From Streptococcus cristatus ATCC 51100 (GTDB lineage: Bacteria > Bacillota > Bacilli > Lactobacillales > Streptococcaceae): a DNA stretch of 64,000 nt. Position numbers and translations under genes: made by a program. This document shows positions 16,539 through 26,008 of this stretch, one piece after another (the first letter of the stretch is position 1; the number at the start of each line of letters is the position of its first letter). Location of the stretch: contig NZ_CP050133.1 of NCBI RefSeq assembly GCF_011612585.1, forward strand, positions 62,001 to 126,000, in the 5' to 3' direction. The notes below the pieces were generated by a model. That model saw nothing but the letters and a program-made list of their open reading frames with translations, had not been told where the DNA came from and searched no databases.

Positions 16539-17153
16539 CTAGCCGAACACAGTCCTTAGCATGTCAAAGCTGTTGTTTTCAATCAGGATATACATCCCCA
16601 ATCCTAAATAGACAACGGCAATAAACCATCTGCTATATTTTTCCAAAGTTTCTCCAACAGAAGGGACTTGTGCCAATTTTTGGGCAGAAAAAACCAAGAG
16701 ATAAATCATGACTAGAAAGGTAAGTAAAGCCACAATCAAATTCGCTAAATTTAAGGTAATAAAATATGGGACAAAAACACCAATATTGTCAGCACCACAA
16801 CTTGCAAAAGTAATCATAGCGACTAGAAAAATCAGGTTTTTATTATCTTTGCGCAAACCATCTTTTGCAATAGCTTCTCCATCAGAATCTCCTAAAAGCA
16901 AAACTTTGAGTCCTAGGAAAATTGGAATCAAACCGAGCAAACCTAAAATCTCTTTACTAGGAATATAATTTAAGACAAATGCAAAAAGCAAACTTAGGAA
17001 TATTAGACTAACAGAGCCTAGAAATTGTCCTAAATAGATGTTAATGATGTCCTTTCTGCTTTTTCTTTTGGCAAAAAATAACATTAGGATAATAAGTAAG
17101 TCTACGGCTGTCCCAGAATACAGGATTATTGAAGTAACAATATTTTGAATCAT
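16539..17153 (-). CDS. cadD: CadD cadmium-resistance transporter
   Basis: A 204-residue membrane protein of the CadD family, which gives cadmium resistance in staphylococci and streptococci. It has about six membrane helices and a conserved cysteine/acidic motif in FASCGADNIGVFVPYF (residue ~118). A short cytoplasmic loop (LGDSDGEAIAKDGLRKDN) splits the two halves. ATG 17153 follows GAGG. It is first gene of cadDX, the cargo of the IME, and has a consensus promoter with an overlapping operator. Confidence 0.9.
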   Translation of the reverse strand: MIQNIVTSIILYSGTAVDLLIILMLFFAKRKSRKDIINIYLGQFLGSVSLIFLSLLFAFVLNYIPSKEILGLLGLIPIFLGLKVLLLGDSDGEAIAKDGLRKDNKNLIFLVAMITFASCGADNIGVFVPYFITLNLANLIVALLTFLVMIYLLVFSAQKLAQVPSVGETLEKYSRWFIAVVYLGLGMYILIENNSFDMLRTVFG

Positions 17154-17162
17154 AAAACACCT

Positions 17163-17214
17163 CATTCAAATATATTTTTGAATGTATTCTAACATTAACC
17201 TTTGTAGATGTCAA
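17163..17214 (-). promoter_or_regulatory. cadDX promoter and CadX operator
   Basis: On the minus strand TTGACA (17214-17209) and TAGAAT (17191-17186) have 17-bp spacing. Immediately downstream is a 22-bp palindrome, CATTCAAA-N6-TTTGAATG (17163-17184), matching the operator form of SmtB/CadC repressors. The operator reaches the ribosome site, so repressor binding would block transcription. Confidence 0.8.
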
Positions 17215-17263
17215 CTTAAAATCCACCAAAATATAGATAAGAAGTTAGTGTACCAAATATTAA

Positions 17264-17297
17264 AAAGCCCTGCCATCGAAATGATAGCAGGGCTTAA
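17264..17297. terminator. Hairpin between cadD promoter and rpmG
   Basis: AAGCCCTGC pairs with GCAGGGCTT with A-rich left and T-poor right flanks. On the minus strand it could stop rpmG read-through into the element. Confidence 0.6.
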
Positions 17298-17331
17298 CTT
17301 CAATATCCAGATGATATATTTATCTAAAAAA

Positions 17332-17351
17332 GGTAGAGTAAAAGGTAGAGT
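17332..17351 (+). repeat. Right pair of GGTAGAGT boxes
   Basis: GGTAGAGT at 17332-17339 and 17344-17351, with the same 12-bp period and orientation as the left pair at 9304/9316. Confidence 0.5.
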
Positions 17352-17445
17352 TTTTATTGATTTGTAGTGCGATATAATGAGTTTCAAAAAATCAAAAATT
17401 ACTTAAAATCAATATTTTGACGTCTATTGACGTGTACTGAAACCC

Positions 17446-17595
17446 TTACTTAACCTCTGTAAACACAACATGCTTGCGAAGTTTTGGTGAGTATTTCTTC
17501 AATTGAAGACGGTCTGGAGTGTTACGTTTGTTTTTAGAAGTAAGGTACAAGCGTTCACCAGATTCTTTGTGTTCAAGTGTAATATTTACGCGCAT
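17446..17595 (-). CDS. rpmG: 50S ribosomal protein L33
   Basis: A 49-residue protein, [20 protein letters not shown], then [20 protein letters not shown] and a C-terminal KHVVFTEVK, which is the usual L33. It lies 15 bp downstream of rpmF in one transcript. Its last codons are the integration target: the IME begins exactly at its 3' end and leaves the gene intact. It has no zinc cysteines, so this is the C-minus paralogue type. Confidence 0.95.
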
Positions 17596-17610
17596 GGTAT
17601 CTCCCTTCTA

Positions 17611-17793
17611 TTATTCAGCTGCAGCAGCTTTAGCGATTTTACGTCCTTTGTAGTATCCTTTAAGTGATACGCGGTGAGAACGTGAGTAATCTCCAGTAGT
17701 TTCGTCAAAGTTTACAGATGGAGCTGTTACTTTGTAGTGTGTACGACGTTTGTTTTTCTTCGCTTTTGAAGTGCGACGTGCAGGTACTGCCAT
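17611..17793 (-). CDS. rpmF: 50S ribosomal protein L32
   Basis: A 60-residue basic protein, [20 protein letters not shown] at the N-terminus, standard for L32. The zinc-binding cysteines of some L32 proteins are absent, as in other streptococci. It has a strong ribosome site (AAGGAG) and is followed by rpmG. Confidence 0.97.
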   Translation of the reverse strand: MAVPARRTSKAKKNKRRTHYKVTAPSVNFDETTGDYSRSHRVSLKGYYKGRKIAKAAAAE

Positions 17794-17854
17794 TGTTTGT
17801 TTCTCCTTTTAGAATGTAATTCGATGCAATCTCATGATTTTCATCAACTTTAAC

Positions 17855-17883
17855 AGTATAACAAAACTTTTTTGTAAAGTAAA
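17855..17883 (-). promoter_or_regulatory. rpmF-rpmG promoter
   Basis: On the minus strand TTTACT (17883-17878) and TATACT (17860-17855), 17 bp apart, lie about 60 bp upstream of rpmF. Confidence 0.6.
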
Positions 17884-18060
17884 GTTACTTGACAGAAATT
17901 TTTGATTTTCTTTTGGACAATAGTAAGGCTTTTTAGCCGTTGCATCTATATTTTAGATTATTATTCCAATATTCTGAAAATTTAAAAATTTTCTTCTGTC
18001 CAACAGAGCATAAGTGTGGTATAATAAAGCACAAAGATGACTACAATGAAAGGGAAAGAC

Positions 18061-19767
18061 ATGACAGATAAATTAGATACACGCCACAGAAGTAAGATTT
18101 ATGATAGTATGGTCAAATCTCCTAACCGCGCCATGCTTCGCGCGACAGGGATGACAGACAAGGACTTTGAGACTCCGATTGTCGGAGTGATTTCGACTTG
18201 GGCAGAAAATACGCCTTGTAATATTCACCTACATGATTTTGGTAAACTAGCCAAGGAAGGAGTAAAAGAACAAGGTGCTTGGCCTGTTCAGTTCGGTACG
18301 ATTACCGTAGCAGACGGGATCGCCATGGGGACACCGGGCATGCGCTTCTCTCTGACTTCACGCGACATCATCGCAGACTCCATCGAAGCTGCCATGGGCG
18401 GACATAATGTGGATGCCTTCGTCGCTATCGGTGGCTGTGATAAGAACATGCCTGGATCTATGATTGCCATTGCCAATATGGATATTCCGGCCATTTTTGC
18501 TTATGGTGGAACTATTGCACCGGGAAATCTTGACGGGAAGGACATTGACTTGGTGTCCGTCTTTGAAGGAATCGGGAAGTGGAATCATGGCGATTTGACT
18601 GCTGAGGAAGTGCGCCGCATCGAGTGTAACGCCTGCCCTGGCCCTGGTGGCTGTGGCGGTATGTATACGGCTAATACTATGGCGACAGCTATTGAAGTTC
18701 TAGGTATGAGTTTGCCAGGTTCTTCTTCTCACCCAGCAGAATCTCAAGATAAGAAGGATGATATCGTGGAAGCTGGTAGAGCAGTTGTCCGTATGTTGGA
18801 AATGGGGCTCAAGCCGTCTGACATTCTGACTCGCGAAGCCTTTGAAGATGCCATCACAGTGACCATGGCTCTGGGCGGCTCTACCAATGCTACTCTGCAC
18901 TTGTTAGCTATTGCTCATGCGGCCAATGTGGAGCTGACCTTGGATGATTTCAATGTCATTCAAGAGCGCGTGCCGCATTTGGCGGATTTGAAACCATCTG
19001 GCCAGTATGTCTTCCAAGACCTATACAATGTCGGTGGTGTGCCTGCTGTTATGAAATATCTCTTGGCTAATGGCTTCTTGCACGGTGATCGTATCACTTG
19101 TACAGGTAAGACGGTGGCGGAAAACTTGGCTGACTTTGCTGACTTGACGCCAGGTCAGAAGGTTATTATGCCGCTTGAAAATCCAAAACGTGCGGACGGT
19201 CCATTGATTATCCTGCATGGTAATCTAGCTCCAGACGGCGCGGTTGCCAAGGTATCAGGTGTTAAAGTTCGTCGTCACGTCGGACCTGCTAAGGTCTTTG
19301 ACTCAGAAGAAGCTGCTATTGATGCAGTGTTGGCCGATGAAGTAGTTGATGGCGATGTAGTCGTGGTTCGCTATGTTGGTCCAAAGGGTGGCCCTGGTAT
19401 GCCAGAAATGCTGTCACTTTCTTCTATCATCGTAGGGAAAGGCCAAGGAGATAAGGTAGCACTCTTGACAGACGGTCGCTTCTCAGGTGGTACCTACGGT
19501 CTCGTTGTCGGACATATCGCTCCGGAAGCTCAGGATGGTGGCCCGATTGCCTACCTTCGTACAGGCGATATGGTCACGGTTGACCAAGATACCAAGGAAA
19601 TTTCCATGGCAGTTTCTGAAGAAGAACTTGAAAAACGCAAAGCAGAAACAACCATTCCACCGCTTTATAGCCGCGGTGTACTTGGTAAATATGCCCATAT
19701 GGTATCTTCTGCTGCTAAAGGTGCTGTTACCGACTTCTGGAAAACAGAAGAAACAGGTAAAAAATAG
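18061..19767 (+). CDS. ilvD: Dihydroxy-acid dehydratase
   Basis: A 568-residue enzyme that converts 2,3-dihydroxy-isovalerate or -methylvalerate to the 2-keto acid in valine, leucine and isoleucine synthesis. Iron-sulfur cysteines appear in [10 protein letters not shown] (~125) and [20 protein letters not shown] (~195); GRFSGG and GHIAPEA are the C-terminal signature. ATG 18061 follows AAGGGA and fits the usual start [12 protein letters not shown]; an upstream in-frame ATG at 18037 is less likely. A TATAAT box lies at 18020-18025. It stands alone and is followed by a strong terminator. Confidence 0.97.
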   Translation: MTDKLDTRHRSKIYDSMVKSPNRAMLRATGMTDKDFETPIVGVISTWAENTPCNIHLHDFGKLAKEGVKEQGAWPVQFGTITVADGIAMGTPGMRFSLTSRDIIADSIEAAMGGHNVDAFVAIGGCDKNMPGSMIAIANMDIPAIFAYGGTIAPGNLDGKDIDLVSVFEGIGKWNHGDLTAEEVRRIECNACPGPGGCGGMYTANTMATAIEVLGMSLPGSSSHPAESQDKKDDIVEAGRAVVRMLEMGLKPSDILTREAFEDAITVTMALGGSTNATLHLLAIAHAANVELTLDDFNVIQERVPHLADLKPSGQYVFQDLYNVGGVPAVMKYLLANGFLHGDRITCTGKTVAENLADFADLTPGQKVIMPLENPKRADGPLIILHGNLAPDGAVAKVSGVKVRRHVGPAKVFDSEEAAIDAVLADEVVDGDVVVVRYVGPKGGPGMPEMLSLSSIIVGKGQGDKVALLTDGRFSGGTYGLVVGHIAPEAQDGGPIAYLRTGDMVTVDQDTKEISMAVSEEELEKRKAETTIPPLYSRGVLGKYAHMVSSAAKGAVTDFWKTEETGKK

Positions 19768-19784
19768 CTTATATATGACAAAAG

Positions 19785-19810
19785 AACCCGCTAGTTTTTC
19801 TAGCGGGTTT
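19785..19810. terminator. Terminator between ilvD and the Fe-S assembly gene
   Basis: AACCCGCTAG pairs with CTAGCGGGTT around a TTTTT loop, with flanking A and T residues. It serves both converging genes. Confidence 0.88.
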
Positions 19811-19836
19811 ATTAATTTGGATGAATGTTCAGCTTC

Positions 19837-20178
19837 TTATCTAGGACTAATCCCTAACGCAATCCGTCCAAAGCGACTGATACGAGTGATTTTCCACGCG
19901 GGCGACCAAGTGACTTCAACGGAGACAGTTTCGATGCCCTCGATTTGCTTCAGGGACTCGACGATTTCAATGGGAACGGTCTCGGTACAGTCGCAGGCTG
20001 TGTCTGTGAAGGTCATGACAATCTTGCAGTGGCCAGTCTCGTCAAGATTGATTTCATAGATGAGCCCGAGATTGTAGACATCAAGCTCGACCTCTGGATC
20101 GTAAATCGTTTCGAGTTTTTTAATTAATTCTTCTTGGATAGCTGCTGCTCGGTCATTGATTTTGATATCGTCTCTCAT
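19837..20178 (-). CDS. MIP18/PaaD-family metal-sulfur cluster assembly factor
   Basis: A 113-residue DUF59 protein (SufT/PaaD/MIP18 family) involved in iron-sulfur cluster maturation. The domain spans residues ~12-95: LETIYDPEVELDVYNLGLIY, MTFTDTACDCTETVPIEIVE, then VEVTWSPAW. The two cysteines in TACDC match the conserved position. It is a single minus-strand gene between ilvD and hisS. IlvD is itself an iron-sulfur enzyme, but no direct link is shown. Confidence 0.88.
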   Translation of the reverse strand: MRDDIKINDRAAAIQEELIKKLETIYDPEVELDVYNLGLIYEINLDETGHCKIVMTFTDTACDCTETVPIEIVESLKQIEGIETVSVEVTWSPAWKITRISRFGRIALGISPR

Positions 20179-20362
20179 CTTCAGTCCTTCTTTCTCTATA
20201 GAATGGTGGTCTTATTTTCTCATAATTCTGACAATTTTTCAAGAAATTCTAGCGAATGAAAACGGATTTAGTCTCTCGGAGGGAATTTTTCTGCTCTAAC
20301 TCCTCAAAACATCTGATTTATGGTAAAATAATAGATATTATATAGTTGCAGAGGATTAGAAA

Positions 20363-21643
20363 ATGAAATTACAAAAACCTAAAGGAACTCAGGATATCCT
20401 CCCTCAGGAATCTGCTAAATGGCAGTATCTGGAGGAGTTTGCTCGTAAGACGTTTAAAAAATACAACTATGCGGAAATTCGGACACCGATTTTTGAGCAC
20501 TATGAGGTCATCAGTCGTTCTGTTGGAGATACGACAGACATCGTGACCAAGGAAATGTATGATTTCTACGATAAGGGAGACCGTCATATAACCTTGCGAC
20601 CAGAAGGAACTGCACCAGTCGTTCGTTCTTATGTGGAAAACAAGCTCTTTGCACCAGAAGTTCAAAAGCCAGTCAAGCTTTATTATATGGGCTCTATGTT
20701 CCGCTATGAGCGGCCTCAGGCTGGTCGCTTGCGCGAATTTCACCAAATCGGGGTGGAGTGCTTCGGCTCTGAAAATCCAGCGACAGATGCAGAAACGATT
20801 GCTATGGCGGCTCAGTTCTTCAAGGAAATTGGAATTGGACAGGTGACGCTGCAGCTGAATAGTTTGGGTAATGCGGCGAGTCGGGCTGCCTACCGTCAGG
20901 CCTTGATTGATTATTTGACTCCGCTGAAAGACAGTCTTTCTAAGGATAGTCAGCGTCGTTTGGAGGAAAATCCGCTGCGGGTGCTGGATTCGAAGGAAAA
21001 AGAAGATAAGGTAGCCGTTGAGCAGGCACCTTCGATTTTGGACTTTCTGGATGAGGAGAGCCAGGAGCATTTTGCGGCTGTCCGCTCAATGCTAGAGTCT
21101 TTGGACGTTCCTTATGTCATTAACACCAATATGGTGCGCGGACTGGACTACTACAATCACACGATTTTTGAGTTTACGACTGATGTGGCAGGCAGCGAAC
21201 TAACTATCTGTGCGGGTGGCCGTTATGATGGCTTGGTTGACTACTTTGGTGGGCCAGAAACCCCTGCCTTTGGTTTTGGTATGGGAATGGAGCGTCTCCT
21301 CTTGATTTTAGAAAAACAGGGAGCAGCTTTGCCGCTTGAGACAGGCTTGGATGCTTATATTGCCGTTTTAGGTGAGACCGCTAATCGCAGTGCTTTAGAA
21401 TTAGTGCAAGCCCTCCGGAATCAAGGATTTGCAGCGGAGCGAGACTATTTGGACCGCAAGCTTAAGGCACAATTCAAGTCAGCAGATGCTTTCAGGGCCA
21501 AGACCATCATTACTTTAGGTGAAAGTGAAATCGAAAGCAACCAAGTCACTGTGAAGAATAATGAAACTCGTCAAGAAGTGGTGGTTGGGCTAGATCAAGT
21601 TCAAGAAAACTATCAGGCTGTTCTCGAAAAATTAGGTTGTTAA
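20363..21643 (+). CDS. hisS: Histidyl-tRNA synthetase
   Basis: A 426-residue class II synthetase. Motif 1 region [18 protein letters not shown], motif 2 [20 protein letters not shown], the histidine-A motifs [10 protein letters not shown] and [14 protein letters not shown], and motif 3 [11 protein letters not shown] are present, with the C-terminal anticodon-binding domain from ~330. ATG 20363 follows AGAGGA. No T-box leader was seen upstream. It sits immediately upstream of the type VII secretion island, which separates it from aspS. Confidence 0.97.
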   Translation: MKLQKPKGTQDILPQESAKWQYLEEFARKTFKKYNYAEIRTPIFEHYEVISRSVGDTTDIVTKEMYDFYDKGDRHITLRPEGTAPVVRSYVENKLFAPEVQKPVKLYYMGSMFRYERPQAGRLREFHQIGVECFGSENPATDAETIAMAAQFFKEIGIGQVTLQLNSLGNAASRAAYRQALIDYLTPLKDSLSKDSQRRLEENPLRVLDSKEKEDKVAVEQAPSILDFLDEESQEHFAAVRSMLESLDVPYVINTNMVRGLDYYNHTIFEFTTDVAGSELTICAGGRYDGLVDYFGGPETPAFGFGMGMERLLLILEKQGAALPLETGLDAYIAVLGETANRSALELVQALRNQGFAAERDYLDRKLKAQFKSADAFRAKTIITLGESEIESNQVTVKNNETRQEVVVGLDQVQENYQAVLEKLGC

Positions 21644-21783
21644 TAGACTTTTAGATTTAAATAACCAATTTATTAAAACTGAAAAACTAAGCTGAACCCA
21701 GTAAATCAAGTTACAATTAGGCTTTAAATTATCTGTAGATTATTAGTATTTATACAAAAATGTATTTATTTTTATCTAAATAC

Positions 21784-21812
21784 TTGAAATTATAGATATT
21801 AATTGTTACAAT
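21784..21812 (+). promoter_or_regulatory. Predicted promoter of esxA
   Basis: TTGAAA (21784-21789) and TACAAT (21807-21812), 17-bp spacing, with TG one base before the -10. It is about 34 bp upstream of esxA in the otherwise empty 200-bp gap after hisS. Confidence 0.6.
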
Positions 21813-21845
21813 TATATTACCATTATTTATTTTAAGGAGAAAAAT

Positions 21846-22133
21846 ATGGCACAAATTAAATTAACTCCAGAAGACCTTCGTCAATCTGCAACTAAATATA
21901 CTAGCGGTTCTGAAAATGTGACCCAAGTTCTTAATGACTTGACTCGTGAGCAAGCAGTTATTGCTGAAAACTGGGACGGTTCTGCTTTTGATAGTTTTGA
22001 AGCACAATTCAATGAATTGTCTCCAAAAATCAAAGAATTTGCACAATTACTTCAAGATATCAATGCTCAGTTGGTTAAAGTTGCTGACATCATTGAGCAA
22101 ACTGACCAAGATATTGCAGCACAGATCCATTAA
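21846..22133 (+). CDS. esxA: EsxA, WXG100-family type VII secretion substrate
   Basis: A 95-residue helical hairpin protein. The WXG turn is ENWDGSAFDSF (~41-51), between helices 1 and 2. The N-terminus (MAQIKLTPEDLRQSATKYTS) is typical of Firmicute EsxA. It is exported as a dimer through the EssC machine and is also a core component in type VIIb systems. It is first gene of the island, with AAGGAG ribosome site, its own promoter and a hairpin just behind it that probably gives it higher expression than the machinery genes. Confidence 0.95.
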   Translation: MAQIKLTPEDLRQSATKYTSGSENVTQVLNDLTREQAVIAENWDGSAFDSFEAQFNELSPKIKEFAQLLQDINAQLVKVADIIEQTDQDIAAQIH

Positions 22134-22151
22134 TTTTTTATAAGTGGCTTT

Positions 22152-22176
22152 AGGAAGGCGAGAGCCTTCCTGTTTT
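22152..22176 (+). terminator. Terminator/attenuator after esxA
   Basis: AGGAAGGC-GAGA-GCCTTCCT followed by GTTTTT. Partial read-through would feed esaA. Confidence 0.85.
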
Positions 22177-22210
22177 TATATCATAACAACATAGAGATTA
22201 AATAAGGTAA

Positions 22211-25189
22211 ATGCGAAACAATAAAATTTTAAAATATATAGGTAATACTTTAATAGTGGCTTTCTTGCTTGCTACGATGATTATTCTAAATATAGCTGTA
22301 CAAAAAAATACGAGCAGTAGTAATGAAACGAAGTTGAAGGCAAGCCAGCAGACAAAGCTTAATGTGGCGATTGTCAATGAAGACCAATCCGTTAATGTAG
22401 ATAAGAAAGAATATAATCTTGGCGCTAGCTATGTTAAGAATATTGAACGAGATAATTCACAAAATTGGTTTGTTGTGACACGTGGAGTGGCGGATGCTGG
22501 TTTAGAAAAAGGGAAGTATCAGCTGGTTCTAACTATTCCGAGTGACTTTTCTGAAAAGATCTTAGATGTTAACAGCGTCAACGTAGATAAGACAACTGTG
22601 ACTTACAAGGTTAATTCATCAGGGAATTTGCAGATTGAAAATGATGCGAATAAGTTAGCAAAGGATATCATTGCTGACCTGAACAGTCAATTGGTTGATA
22701 TGTATATGGCGAGTATCTTGAGTAATCTATATACGGCTCAACAGAATGTGCGAGCTAGTTCTCAGGTTCAAATCACCAATATCGGGAATTATAAAACGAA
22801 TTTGCTAGATACTGCTATTAGTTCTAAAAATATTTTTCCGACACTATATAGTTTATCCACATCTTCTGTTGATGCGAATAACACGTTAAAAACGACCTTA
22901 GAAAGTTATTCTCAAGTATTTGATACTTTAGGTCACTCTCAGACAACTTATGGTAATAACTTTAATAGTTTATTGAAGCAAAGAGGTGAGGATCAAATTA
23001 GCTATGCTGATTTCATGAATCAGCTGATGGGGATGAGCCGTGATACTTTAAGTGCTGAGACGAAGAAGCTTTATGACGATTTACAAACAGGACAGGAAGC
23101 ACTTGATAAAAAGATTGGTTCGTTTGGGCAAGCTGATGTGAAAGATGCTAGGACATATGCGGGATTAACAGAGAATATTACACAACAGGTTGATGATTTA
23201 GAGAAAAATCTTGAAGCTGAGCGTACAAAGTTTAAAGAACATGAAAATAGGATTAATGAATTTATTTCTAAAAAGCTGTCAGACTACTATAGTGTAAAGG
23301 AAGGTGATGTAATTACTCTAAGTCAAGTACTTGATAAGGGTAATATTACTGCATTGACCGATGTAGAAAATACGCTAAAAGCAGAACTAAGTTCAGCTAT
23401 TGCAGCTTTACCGTCTGAAGACTTTAGTGGAAAAAGCTTCACTGCTTTTGATCTTTCTATAAATATACCGACTCTTAATCCTGATGTGAAAAACTTTGGG
23501 ACTCCTAGTGATAGCACTACTAGCGCTGAACTCAATGCTTTAGCTGCTAAAGCTATCACGGCTAGCAATCCTCTTCCTGCACCAGCTGGTACGAAGGTAA
23601 AAGTAGCTTGGAAGGCGAAAACGGGTGTAACAGTGGACTCAGTTTCTTATAACGGTGCTACTATCACAGAAAACCAAGAGGTCTTACTAGCTGAGAATGC
23701 ACAGTTTGAAATTCACTATAGTGTGACGAATGATGTTGCATCTACAACGACAGCAGGGGCTATAGAGATTTCTCTAGATGGAGTACCTGCTGCTAGTGCA
23801 CCTATTGATGTTCAAGCTCTTCAGCAGGCAGCGGCTAGTTACGGAGATAAAGCGCAAAGAATCGCCTCCGCTTATCAGCACGTCAATTCTTTACTTCAAG
23901 TTTATTCTTCTATAGAGCAATTGAAAACAGGGAGAATGAATGAAGTGCTATCATCTCTTCTATTGGAAGCTATCCAATCTAATTTAGATGAGTATAAAGT
24001 AAGCCTTTCTAAGACGGAGAACACTTCAGATAACAAAAGTGTGCAACAAAGACTTGATGATACATTGGGGCAGTTGAAAAAAACAGGTCCTGAGTTAAAG
24101 CAGAATTTAGAAGAAATTGCTAAGAACAATGAACAGCTAGCGAGCGGTATTACTAAACAGATGGCGCATTATGAGAGTTTGAAGGAGCGCTTGGCTAATA
24201 TAGCTACTGCTCAGACTAGCAGTACGGCAGCTTTAGCTAAAACGGACTCCGATTTGTCTGCACTTAATTCTGAATTTAGCTCGTTGTTAACAGAAACATC
24301 GGGTGTGAAGGCTTCATCTCAAAGTAATATTCAGGCCGCTGAATCTGCAAATCAAATCTTTACTAACTTTAATCGTGAGCTAGCTACTGCTCAAGGTAGT
24401 ACAGAAAAGTTGTCTACTGATGCGGAGACCCTAATGGCGCAGTTTAATGAAGAGTTAGCTACTAATGGAAACTTTGTTGAATCCTTTGTCAAAGTTCTTA
24501 ATAATGCCTATGAAAATGGGGTTCCAAATGAAGTTCTACTCAAATTTTTATCTAATCCAGTGGCACAAAATTCATCTTCTGTTAAGGCAACAATCAATGT
24601 TTATCGTCCATTTACCTGGATTTTATTATTAGAGATTGTCAGCTTATTTACAGCTTATCTTTTTGCGACACAAAATATTATCCGCAAGGTCAAAGATAAG
24701 TTTAAACTAGATAGACTACATGATACAGATGTTATGAATGTCGGCATCTTATCTTTCTTGGCTTTGACTATTGGCTTGATTGTTGGGGTTGTATCTAGCG
24801 TCCAGCTTCAAGTTGGTAGAGAATATTTACCGTCATGGGTCCTATTAATAGTCTCAGCTTCCTTCATTCTGGTTCAAGGACAATATTTGTTGCTTAAGCA
24901 TTCTCGTGTTATTGGTATGGGCCTTGCCTTCTTTATGATGATTAGCTTTGTTTATCTTTCGAATGCTATAGGTACAACAGCTAGCTTGACAGGCTTCCCT
25001 TCCTTTATCAAGAGTCTCAATGTCTTGTCAGTTTTAGAAGGTCTTCTTTCAGGATACTTTGACGGTCAGCCAGCAAACTTCTTTGTCTTCTTTGCAATGT
25101 TGATTGTTATAACTTTGTTACTTATGACAAATATCTTTGTTAAAGTGAAAAGTTTGCAATATGAAATGCTTCAAACTGAGAAAGTATAG
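22211..25189 (+). CDS. esaA: EsaA, type VII secretion membrane protein
   Basis: A 992-residue protein with the EsaA/YueB/Pip-like layout: one N-terminal membrane helix (residues ~10-28), a very large extracellular part with coiled-coil segments (about 30-800), and a C-terminal block of five or six helices (~805-980). EsaA is a structural part of the type VIIb channel, and its ectodomain spans the cell wall. In Bacillus the homologue YueB is the SPP1 phage receptor. The ectodomain contains a small region with proline/alanine spacing (ASNPLPAPAGTKVKVAWKAK) resembling a beta-domain. Confidence 0.93.
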   Translation: MRNNKILKYIGNTLIVAFLLATMIILNIAVQKNTSSSNETKLKASQQTKLNVAIVNEDQSVNVDKKEYNLGASYVKNIERDNSQNWFVVTRGVADAGLEKGKYQLVLTIPSDFSEKILDVNSVNVDKTTVTYKVNSSGNLQIENDANKLAKDIIADLNSQLVDMYMASILSNLYTAQQNVRASSQVQITNIGNYKTNLLDTAISSKNIFPTLYSLSTSSVDANNTLKTTLESYSQVFDTLGHSQTTYGNNFNSLLKQRGEDQISYADFMNQLMGMSRDTLSAETKKLYDDLQTGQEALDKKIGSFGQADVKDARTYAGLTENITQQVDDLEKNLEAERTKFKEHENRINEFISKKLSDYYSVKEGDVITLSQVLDKGNITALTDVENTLKAELSSAIAALPSEDFSGKSFTAFDLSINIPTLNPDVKNFGTPSDSTTSAELNALAAKAITASNPLPAPAGTKVKVAWKAKTGVTVDSVSYNGATITENQEVLLAENAQFEIHYSVTNDVASTTTAGAIEISLDGVPAASAPIDVQALQQAAASYGDKAQRIASAYQHVNSLLQVYSSIEQLKTGRMNEVLSSLLLEAIQSNLDEYKVSLSKTENTSDNKSVQQRLDDTLGQLKKTGPELKQNLEEIAKNNEQLASGITKQMAHYESLKERLANIATAQTSSTAALAKTDSDLSALNSEFSSLLTETSGVKASSQSNIQAAESANQIFTNFNRELATAQGSTEKLSTDAETLMAQFNEELATNGNFVESFVKVLNNAYENGVPNEVLLKFLSNPVAQNSSSVKATINVYRPFTWILLLEIVSLFTAYLFATQNIIRKVKDKFKLDRLHDTDVMNVGILSFLALTIGLIVGVVSSVQLQVGREYLPSWVLLIVSASFILVQGQYLLLKHSRVIGMGLAFFMMISFVYLSNAIGTTASLTGFPSFIKSLNVLSVLEGLLSGYFDGQPANFFVFFAMLIVITLLLMTNIFVKVKSLQYEMLQTEKV

Positions 25190-25200
25190 AAAATAAGGAT

Positions 25201-25665
25201 ATGAAAAAAATAGTTCTCTTATTTCTTTCCTTGGGAATAACTGCAGCAGTCTCAATGGCTGCTGCAGATGACCTGAAGGACAATAGCCTACAAATTGATA
25301 ATTCCAGACTTGAGAGAGAAGAGGAATTGAGTTTTGGCGTGCAGTCTGAACAAATCAAGGATCTTTTTAATGAATCAACTCGACAGAAACTGCAGGAAAT
25401 CCAACACTATCAAGACGAACAGTTGATCACCGAAAGGGGCCAGCTGTTTTCTGCTATACAGGGGCCAATGAAAAAATCACCTGAAGAGCAGCTGTTTCAA
25501 CTTGATTCTCAAAAATTATCTAAATTACAAACAAACATAGGCGATGAAGATGCTAGTGATTTGAGTGACGTTCTTCCTGGGATTCTTTACTCTGTACTCG
25601 TTATATTGCTTATTGGAGCAACAGGTATTATGAGCTATCGAGTAGCGACGGCGGAGATGGATTAG
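25201..25665 (+). CDS. essA: EssA, type VII secretion membrane protein
   Basis: A 154-residue protein with an N-terminal hydrophobic signal/anchor (residues 2-22, ending AAA), a polar extracellular helix-rich middle, and a C-terminal membrane helix (~125-146, VLPGILYSVLVILLIGATGI). Size, topology and position between esaA and esaB identify EssA, a required component of type VIIb systems whose exact task is unclear. Confidence 0.85.
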   Translation: MKKIVLLFLSLGITAAVSMAAADDLKDNSLQIDNSRLEREEELSFGVQSEQIKDLFNESTRQKLQEIQHYQDEQLITERGQLFSAIQGPMKKSPEEQLFQLDSQKLSKLQTNIGDEDASDLSDVLPGILYSVLVILLIGATGIMSYRVATAEMD

Positions 25666-25759
25666 CTGCATTTGGGGAAGACGGCTTTGTGTGATTAGCT
25701 GAATCGACTCAGTAAGTAATAATCATAGAATGACATATCAAATAGGAGAGACGTGAGAA

Positions 25760-26008
25760 ATGGAACAACATATCAATATTACTCTGCGCTTAAGAAATAG
25801 GGATGTAGATATCAGAATTCCCCAGCGGATTGAAGTACGCAGGCTGATTCGAGAAATTGATAATATTTTCAATCCAGATATAAAGCGAAAAAAGTACCAG
25901 CTACGGATTGTCAATAAAGGTTTACTAATTGATGAGGGTAAATACTTGTCGGATTATCCTATGACGACAGGAGATTTAGTAGAGATAGAGGAGATACTAG
26001 GTGACTGA
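25760..26008 (+). CDS. esaB: EsaB, YukD-type ubiquitin-like protein
   Basis: An 82-residue cytoplasmic protein with the ubiquitin-like fold of EsaB/YukD (HINITLRLRNRDVDIRIPQR at the N-terminus, LLIDEGKYLSDYPMTTGDLV towards the end). It is required for, or regulates, type VIIb secretion. There is a 94-bp gap after essA. Its stop overlaps the GTG start of essB by eight bases, so the two are translated together. Confidence 0.9.
   Translation: MEQHINITLRLRNRDVDIRIPQRIEVRRLIREIDNIFNPDIKRKKYQLRIVNKGLLIDEGKYLSDYPMTTGDLVEIEEILGD

Larger units (their letters stand above)
9213..17463. mobile_element. Integrative and mobilizable element (IME) inserted at the 3' end of rpmG
   Basis: The right boundary is the 3' end of intact rpmG (17445-17463). 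The left boundary (9213-9231) is a diverged copy of the same 19 bp (17 of 19 identical), which still encodes FTEVK-stop. Paired GGTAGAGT boxes 12 bp apart occur near both ends (9304/9316 and 17332/17344), as expected for integrase arm sites. Content: split tyrosine integrase, HTH protein, Rep_2-type initiator, nick-site hairpin, membrane protein, FtsK/TcpA-like ATPase, small conserved protein, sigma-like protein, XRE regulator and cadX-cadD cargo. There are no mating-channel genes, so transfer would need a helper. rpmG is a known target of streptococcal integrative elements. Confidence 0.8.

Noticed and set aside
20179..20362. T-box riboswitch upstream of hisS (also considered for argS and aspS)
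   Set aside because: No T-box consensus or specifier-type stem could be recognised; the upstream gaps are short and AT-rich.
20369..21070. Antisense frame inside hisS
   Set aside because: Shadow of a highly conserved synthetase gene; no ribosome site or family similarity.
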